Assembly: GCA_008802785.1 (NCBI GenBank)
Contig: VUYT01000011.1
Location: 186,001 to 250,000, forward strand
DNA: 64,000 bases
Direction of reading: 5' to 3'
Origin: Symmetrospora coprosmae
Taxonomy: Eukaryota; Basidiomycota; Cystobasidiomycetes; Symmetrosporaceae
The notes beneath the pieces were generated by a model. It did not search any database and was not told where the DNA came from. It saw only the letters and a program-made list of their open reading frames with translations. The position numbers were made by a program, and so were the translations under genes. The stretch's first letter is position 1. Every line of letters begins with the position of its first letter. This document shows, one piece after another, positions 57,252 to 64,000 of the stretch.

Positions 57252-60200
57252 TCAGGTGCTAGCCAGCAGGCTGTTCAGGCTCTTGAGCGACTTCGCCACG
57301 CCAAACGAGGCGGTAGCCATCTGCTGCTTGATCTGCTTTGTGAAGCTCTGCCCTCCTTCGCTTGCCGAGTTCTGCAGCTCGATGAGCTTGTCGCAGTTCT
57401 TTGCAAGTTCGTCGATGATGGGCTCCGAGTCCTGCCGGAGGGACGGGGGAAGATTGTCTTTGAGGATCGCGACGATTGACGAGACGATCGTGATGATCTG
57501 CGAGAGATTCTCTTCAAGCTTGGGCGCTTGGGCGCCGCCGCGGATGGCGGCGAGCAGGGCCGTAATGGAGTGCACGATGGCCTCCGTCTGCGCTTCAAGG
57601 TAGTTCTGGTACAGTGAAGCGCCGTGTCAGCCCAGTCCGTCGAATGAATGATGAAGCTGGCTCACCTTTAGCTCGGTCCAGTCCGCTTGTTGCCCCTCTT
57701 CCCTCTCCTCATCTCGCCCGTCATACTGAGTCTGATCGTACTGCTCATTGCGTCCTTCATCGTCGTATGACGGACGGCGAGCGGCGTCGTCCTGCTCGTC
57801 CTCGTCGCCGTACTCTGGCCTGTCCTGTCTGGCGTTCGTCGGCGGGCCGCCGCGCGAGCTGAAGTAGTCTTGCTGTTGATGAGGCGCTGCCTGCTGCTGC
57901 TGAGGGGCACCTTGCTGCTGCCGCACATTCCTCGCGTCCAGCGTAGAAGCGAGCGATCGGTCCGACGACGAGCCGTTCATCCGCGACGAGCCCGCCTGTG
58001 CACCGTATGCCGAAGGGTCCGGGGAGCGGGTAGAGCTACGCTCGACTGTGCCCGTTCGCGAGCGGCTCAACGGCGCAGGCGAGACGCGCCCTGCTCCCGC
58101 AATGTCTGCGGGCCTGTCGCTCTCTGGCTGGCGCAGCGAGGCCAGGCGCTGCGGGAAGCCGGATCTCCCTTCAGCGACAGGAGCAGGCTTGCCGGTGCTG
58201 CTGCTGTTCGATGCTGCAAACGGCTGTCGATCGAAAGGTTGGTTCTGACTGGCGAGCGAGAATGTTGACGCTGCTGAGTCACTCGTCGAGTGCGTGAGCC
58301 CGCCAGCGGACGACGAGGACGATGGCGCGCCGCGCGCTTGACCAGTAGAAGGCGGGAGAGGTGACCCGGCTTTCCTCATATGCACTAGGCGGACGAGCTC
58401 GATGATGGTCTGCGAGATGTGTGACGCCGCGGCGTCGAGTAGCGAAACGGGGCTGAGGCCGTGCCCGGTGGCATGGTTGCGCGCCGCGGTAGTAAGGTTC
58501 GACAACGTCGCGTTACATTTCGCCTTGAGCGCGTGAAGGCGCTCGCGCTCGTCGGGCGTGAGCAGCGCCTCGGGCCGTCCAGACGCCTCGTACGCCTGCA
58601 CGTCCTCGTCGATCCGCGCAATGCAATTGATGACCTGCTTCGTCGCGATGATCACGCTTGATGGCGCGTTCGACCGGCCGCCGATGAGCAAGTCGTCAAT
58701 GCTCGCTTGAAAGGAGGTGACGTGCGTCGAAGTGATGGCGCCCTCATCGGAAGTAGGCATATAGTCGTCGTCCGCCTTGTTCGGCTTTACGAAGAGCTGC
58801 GATGTGGCTTTTGAGGTACACTGCGTTAGCCGACTGCGCGCAAACGCAGGCAGGAAGGGCAGGCTCACCCTTCATGTCCCTAAGCTCGCTTTTAGCGCCC
58901 TCGTACCGCTTCTTCCACTCTTTCGCCTCATTCTCCAGCTCGGTGATGCGAGTCTGGTCTCCTTCAGCCTGCGTGACGAGCTCGTCCTGCCTCTGGTTCA
59001 TCTCGCGCAGTGTGTCAACGAGCCCATCCATCTCATTGCGGAGGTTGCCCGCAGCGTCCGACTGGCTCCGGAGGCGCTTCTCCGCGTCCCGGAGCTCGTC
59101 CTCGAGCCTGACAATCTCCTCGCGGTCCTCGTCCGCCGCTTCTTGCCTCTGACTCTGGCTGTGCGCCTGTGCCTGTGCCCGCTCGTGCGCCTCGTCCGCG
59201 CGCTGCCGGTGCTCCTGCTCCCGATCGCGCGCGTCCCTCGCGTCCCGCTGTGCCTGCTCCAGCTCGCGCTCGAGCTGCTCTGTAGCCCGGTCCGCGCCAC
59301 TCGCCCGCGTCTCTGCGGCTTCGAGCTGCTCCTCGAGCGCGCGCATCCGGTCCGCGTCCCGGTCGCTCCCTGCCTGCACCGCGCCTGCTGCATCCGCGAG
59401 GTCACGCTCGAGCGCGGAGATACGGCTCTGCATCGTCGCGATTCGGAACTCGTACTCGCTGCGCACTCGCTCGAGCTCCTCGGCGTGCGCATCCTCGCCC
59501 GCCGCAGAGAGACCGGATGACGCTCCTCCACCAGCGCCGTACTGGCCGATCAGGCGTGTGCCGATGGACGACGCTTCGCTTGCCCGCGAATGCGCGTTTG
59601 TGGCCCATTCAGGAGATGCAGGCATGCCTGGGCCGTTCAGGCGTGCAGGGACGCTTTTCGCCCCGCTGCCGTTCCCGCCCATCGCATCGTGTCGGCCGCC
59701 GTCGTCCATCGATGGCTTGCGGCCGGGCAGACTCGATGTGGGCGAAATGGGTGAGCGGGCGTCCTGCTCGTTCGTGTCATAGTCGTTGCTGCCGCTGGAA
59801 TTTCCAGTCCCTGCGCCACGCATGCGGTCCCGCTCGGACGACTTGCGCGGCATTGGCGCATTGCCAGAGCCGGACGAGGCCGAGTATCCACGGGACCGCG
59901 TACGCTGGTGTTGGCTCTGACTGGGATAGCCCTGCTGCTGCTGCTGCTGCTGTGCAATCATGCTGTTTGTCGAGTTTGACGGCGGCATCCCGACATCCTC
60001 CTCGACGAGCGTGCTCTTGTTGGGGACGATCGTCTCGTTTGCGACATTGTGCTGCTGCTGCTGCGATGCAGGTCCGGCGGTCCCAGGGTGCCCGTTCGGG
60101 AATTGTGGATGGCGTTGCTGCGGTTGCGACTGCGGCTGCGGAGGCCCATCCGCATAGTCTGGGTTCTCCGACTCCTTGAACTCTGGATACCGGCGCTCGA

Positions 60201-61461
60201 GCTCAAAGTAGACGTCGCTCGCGAGGTCCCTGAAGCGCACCTTGGGCAGAGTGGCGAGCTTCTGGCGGGCCTGGTTGCGCTTTGGGTGGAACTCTGGCTT
60301 TTCAGGCAGCGCAGCGCCTATAGACAGCACGCAGAGCGGAGCAGGCAAACGTCAGCGAAACCGACTGCAGCCGTAACAGAGGGCACGCGGGCGCACCCGT
60401 CACCGAGGGTGCTGCGTTGCGTGTGCGTTGGCGCCGGACGAGCTCGTCGTAGACGTCGGTCGAGAGCTCCTGGAACTGCTGTCGCGTGAGGCGCGTGAGC
60501 TTTTCGCGTGCATTGACGCGGGCGTTGGGGTCTGGTGAGCGACAGGGGGGCGATTGTCAAGGGTGGTGGGTGGAAAAGCAGAGTCAGTCATGCGCGCCCG
60601 CGTCTGGGCTTTGGGTGGCGAGATCGGTGGTGATGGCCCGCCAGGTCAGGTCCTTGGGCCGAAGTATGACGAGCAGCATCTCGGGTACCACTGTCGTCCC
60701 GTGACTATCTCTTGCCCCTCAGGCATGAGCCGCGCGCCGCTTGACAGGCCCATGCGAACCGCCCTGCTCAGTCGCCTGTGCCCGCACGCGTGCGCCCTGG
60801 CGGGACACCTGGCATTGAAACCCATTGAGGGAGCGAGTGGAGAGAAGCCTCACTCACCTCTCATTCCTTCGGCGTCGAGGTACACTCTAAACTCGTCAAA
60901 GTGTACCTTTGCGGTGCGCCTGCTCGCTTCAATCTCCTCTGGGCTGTTTGCAGCGGGTTTGTTGTTTGCGCTGCTGCTGCTGCCGGCCATGCCAGCTGCT
61001 CCTCTCGAGGACGACGAAGAGGAGGATGTGGACTGCTGCATATTGCCATACGACTGTGGTTGTTGCTGTTGCTGCTGATAGCTGTCGCTGCCGTTGCCGT
61101 TGCTATTGCTGTAGCCTCCTCCTCCCACATAACGCGTCGTCGAGGTGCTGCCTGCTCCTGCTCCTGCTCCAGATGGCGATGGCCCTGACGCCGACGCTGA
61201 CGCTGACCCGGCAATGCCACCAAAGGACACACTGCCGCTTCCTCCTCCACCATGCCGCATCGCAGTGCTGCTGCCATTCCTGCTGCCATTGTCGTAGCCG
61301 TTTGTGCTGTTGTTCCCATTCAGCAGGATCCCTCCTCCACTACTGCCACTGCCGCTGCCATACTGCTGCGGAGGCTGAGGCTGATACTGCTGGTATCCTC
61401 CGTATTGCTGCTGCTGCTGCTGCTGCTGCTGCTGGGCAGCCCGGAAGGATGATGCTGCCAT
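57252..61461 (-). CDS. SPA2: Spa2-like polarisome scaffold
   Basis: About five exons on the reverse strand. The N-terminus MAASSFRAAQ is followed by a polyglutamine run and 170 Ser/Gly/Asn/Gln-rich residues, then RTAKVHFDEFRVYLDAEGMR. The paired Spa2 homology repeats come next on separate exons: NARVNAREKLTRLTRQQFQE with LSTDVYDELVRR, and NQARQKLATLPKVRFRDLAS with DVYFELERRYPEFKE. A long coiled coil (about 59000-59520; LEEQLEAAETRASGADRATE and on) precedes a block with SFQASIDDLLIGGRSNAP, VIIATKQVINCIARIDEDVQ and SLLDAAASHISQTIIELVRL. The last exon reads ENLSQIITIVSSIVAILKDN and ends SLKSLNSLLAST. Spa2 anchors MAP kinase kinases and formin partners at growing tips. The promoter is shared with PGS1. 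Confidence 0.88.
61407..61434 (-). repeat. CAG repeat coding for poly-Gln at the Spa2 N-terminus
   Basis: About nine CTG copies on the plus strand (CAG on the coding strand) give a glutamine run directly after MAASSFRAA. Confidence 0.85.
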
Positions 61462-61641
61462 ACCCCTGCAGTGTACAGTATTACAGTATGGCGGATGCGC
61501 GCAAGGGAGAGCCGAGGGGATCCGCATGAAAGGAATCCAGCTGTATCGTCGCACCGTCACTCCAACAATGTCTGAAATCATGGCAGCATCGCATTGCGCG
61601 CGTATTCGTCGTTCATGAAACGGCATTGCCTGCCTGAAGCG

Positions 61642-61661
61642 ATCCATCCATCCATCCATCC
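61642..61661 (+). repeat. (ATCC)5 tetranucleotide repeat between Spa2 and PGS1
   Basis: Five ATCC copies lie nine bases upstream of the PGS1 start codon within the 208-base region shared by two divergent genes. Confidence 0.8.
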
Positions 61662-61669
61662 GTTTCATC

Positions 61670-63528
61670 ATGTCGATGCGACCAAGGCTGCCCGCGCTTC
61701 TGGGCTGGAGTCGCCGTCTTCGAGCATGGCTGCCCAGCTCTACCACATCCTCATTGCAGCATGCTGGTAGTGCTCGTTCTGCCGCACCGCCAATATGCGG
61801 ACACGCTTCCACCCGCGGACTCGCTTCCGATGCCACAACCTCTCTAGCCACCTCCACCTCCTCCACACCGCTGCACATCCACCTCCCCACCCTCCCCACC
61901 TTCCGCGCAAAAGGGTCAGACATCAAGGTCCTCTACGAACCGTCACAGTTCTACCAGTACCTCCTTGGGCGCATCAAGCGCGCAAAAAGGCGCATCTTCC
62001 TCGCCAGCCTGTACATCGGCAAGGAGGAAACCGAACTGGTGCGTCCGTCCTCCTGCACCCCGTGCAGGCCTCTTCTAGCACGCTCCTCGCTCATCCCTGT
62101 CACTGCAGATTGCAGCCCTCCACGCGGCACTCAAGGCCAACACGGCCCTCGAACTCCACATTGTCGTCGACTGCCTCCGCTCGACGCGCGAACACCCCCA
62201 GGGCACCTCGTCCGCATCTCTGCTCGCAACCCTGCAAGCCTCCTTTCCCTCGCGCGTCCACATCTCGCTGTACCACACCCCCGCCCTGTCCGGCTTGGCC
62301 GCGCGCCTCGTCCCCAAGCGGTACAACGAAGGGTGGGGGCTATGGCACGGCAAAATCTACGGCTTTGACGACGACGTCGTGCTCAGCGGGGCGAATTTGT
62401 CCCGCGACTACTTCACCAACCGCCAGGACCGCTACATCGCCTTTCGCGGGCACGCGCCCCTCGCAGACTACTTCCACGCGCTCATGCAGCGCTTCAAGCA
62501 GCTCTCGTTCACCCTGGAAGGCTACTCGACCGCCACAGCCAGCCCGCGCAACTTCGACCTGCGCTGGATATCAAAAGGCTCTTCGGGTGCGCTCGGCACA
62601 GCGACGACGCATGTCGCCCAGCCGAACACGCACCCGCGCCAGTACACCGACAGCGCAAAGCGGATCCTGGGCGATTTCCTCGCGCACTACGCGCGGAAAA
62701 GCACAGCCAGCCTCTCCTCTCCCCGCTCGCCCGTCAGCACCACCGGCGGAGCGTACGACACGACTCTGCAGCCGTTCCTCCAGATGGGCGCGTTTGACAT
62801 CAAGCAGGAGACGGACCTCGTCGTCCCCGAGGTCCTGCGCGCTGCAAAGGAGAGCTCCGACGTCCGGGTGGACTGGACTAGCGGGTACTTCAGTCTGCGC
62901 AAGGACTATCGGGACGCTCTGCTTGCGGCCAAGGGAGAGGTGGCGATTGTCTGCGCGAGTCCCGAGGTGCGCCAATGACATCTCTACATGGTTGTTGGCC
63001 GGGCGATGCAGACTGACAAGTCCTCTCGCACGCCAGGCCAATGGTTTCTTCCAATCCAAGGGTTTCTCAAAGTACATTCCTCCGGCGTACACGTACCTCG
63101 AACACCGCTTCTTTGACGAGCTGCAGCGGCAGGGCAAGACGGACAGCGTCGGCGTGACAGAGTGGAAGCGGAGCGGGTGGACGTACCACGCCAAGGGCGT
63201 CTGGCTGTCGCCAGCGGCGGCGGCAGCGGCGGACTCTGGCGCGCGAGCAGCAGGGGGACTGGGCACGGGCGACCCAGCTCTCACGCTCGTCGGATCGACC
63301 AACTACGGCTACCGCAGCGCTGTCCGCGACATCGAGGTCAACCTTGCCGTGCACACCACCAGCCCGGCGCTGCGCAAAGCCCTGGGCGACGAGCTCAGGA
63401 ATATACACCAGCACGCGACGGACAAGGTCGACGAGGCGCTATTCGCGAGGGAGGACAGGCGTGTGGGGTGGATCAATCGCTTGGCGGCGAGGTGGGTGCA
63501 GGGAACAGGGCGACTTTCGGCAGCGTGA
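61670..63528 (+). CDS. PGS1: Phosphatidylglycerophosphate synthase, mitochondrial
   Basis: Three exons. The N-terminus (MSMRPRLPALLGWSRRLRAW, then RSAAPPICGHASTRGLASD) is a clear mitochondrial presequence. The PLD-type fold follows: KVLYEPSQFYQYLLGRIKRA, RRIFLASLYIGKEETEL. Exon 2 starts at IAALHAALKANTALELHIVV. The first HKD motif is HGKIYGFDDDVVLSGANLSR (His-x-Lys-x4-Asp), and the second is the reduced HAKGVWL with LVGSTNYGYRSAVRDIEVN, as in the yeast enzyme. Other blocks are SGYFSLRKDYRDALL and NGFFQSKGFSKYIPPAYTYL. It makes phosphatidylglycerophosphate from CDP-diacylglycerol and glycerol-3-phosphate, the first committed step to cardiolipin, at the inner mitochondrial membrane. It ends LAARWVQGTGRLSAA. 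Confidence 0.95.
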
Positions 63529-63948
63529 AGTGCGGAGAGCTGATGATGCTTCTGACGCAGGGTTATTGCTGACATGCTATGAGAAAAGGGGAGAGGCGGG
63601 CCCAGCGTAGAATGTAAATAGACGCAGGAACGAGCGTAATAGACTGTGTATGCCGTGCAAGTGTGCCGTCAACTTTGCTTTGAGAGTCGTATTATCGAGC
63701 TCAGTACGGTAGTCCCGTTGCCTTCGTGCTGCAGCGGTTGCCTCGCATCCTCCTTCTTCCGCCGACACGGTGCCCTCGCGAGCCTCTCACGTACACGCAA
63801 GGTGGGCAGACCGCTCACTACTCTGTCAGACAGCAGCCGTCCTGCACGTCGTTGACAACATCGGCTGTTTCGCAGCACGCTCTTCTCCTCTTCTCCGCGG
63901 GTCCTGCAGGTCGACGCAGCCAGCTCTCCCTGCCTGACCAGCACCATC
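63529..63948. other. Intergenic region to the last gene
   Basis: Upstream region of the gene whose start codon is at 63949. It contains CT-rich segments (63720-63770 and 63880-63935) but nothing else that I recognise. Confidence 0.4.
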
Positions 63949-64000
63949 ATGGACGTGGACGCCGACAGGGCAGCCGCAGCGTCGACGATGGACGAATCTG
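63949..64000 (+). CDS. First codons of a further gene (cut by window end)
   Basis: An ATG in the context CATCATGG opens a frame MDVDADRAAAASTMDES that is uninterrupted to the edge. The CT-rich leader just upstream resembles that of other genes here. It is too short to name. Confidence 0.4.
   Translation, partial: MDVDADRAAAASTMDES

Noticed and set aside
1-64000. Search for retroelements, DNA transposons, terminal repeats and tRNA genes
   Set aside because: No reverse transcriptase, integrase or transposase motifs, paired terminal repeats or tRNA A/B-box pairs were recognised by eye; a tRNAscan or RepeatMasker run would be decisive.

Overview
This is a gene-dense stretch of nuclear DNA from a basidiomycete fungus. 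The evidence is short introns (mostly 50-110 nt, GT donors, CTGAC/CTAAC-type branch sites close to CAG/TAG), many introns per gene, GC-rich coding sequence, and protein families typical of fungi (Kre6/Skn1 glucan synthesis, Bud4/anillin, Spa2, GH5 exo-glucanase, fungal SDHB). A compact early-diverging basidiomycete (Pucciniomycotina or Ustilaginomycotina) fits, but I cannot fix the species. All gene models are manual splicing guesses; reading frames are firmer than exact exon borders.

Layout, left to right: partial F-box gene (-); HAPSTR1-like protein; GPN1 GTPase; KRE6/SKN1 beta-glucan protein; CRAL-TRIO/RhoGAP protein; half-size ABC protein with a poly-Glu tail crossed by a 10-N assembly gap; amino acid permease; multi-pass membrane protein; SDHB; MBF1 (-); a doubtful small Gly-rich ORF; FAD amine-oxidase-like protein (-); RhoGEF; wax-synthase-like MBOAT (-); two tandem GH5 exo-beta-1,3-glucanases, the second with an in-frame stop; mitochondrial-type cysteine synthase (-); Ppg1-type phosphatase (-); inositol polyphosphate 5-phosphatase; a 5.5-kb block of tandem copies of an unrecognised modular gene (-); Bud4/anillin-like protein; second F-box gene; Spa2 (-); PGS1; and the start of one further gene.

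Many genes serve cell polarity and wall building: RhoGAP, RhoGEF, Bud4-like, Spa2, Kre6-like and the glucanases, with a phosphoinositide phosphatase. Others are mitochondrial or housekeeping: SDHB, PGS1, cysteine synthase, GPN1 and MBF1.

The most unusual region is about 42.35-48.36 kb. A gene made of repeated, phase-0, exon-sized modules (each internal exon ending in codons for Trp-His-X) sits tail-to-tail with the 5-phosphatase gene. That arrangement has been duplicated together with a 3' fragment of the phosphatase, giving three copies of the modular gene: one intact, one frameshifted and one 5'-truncated. I could not assign the modules to any known family. No transposon, retroelement, CRISPR array or tRNA gene was recognised.
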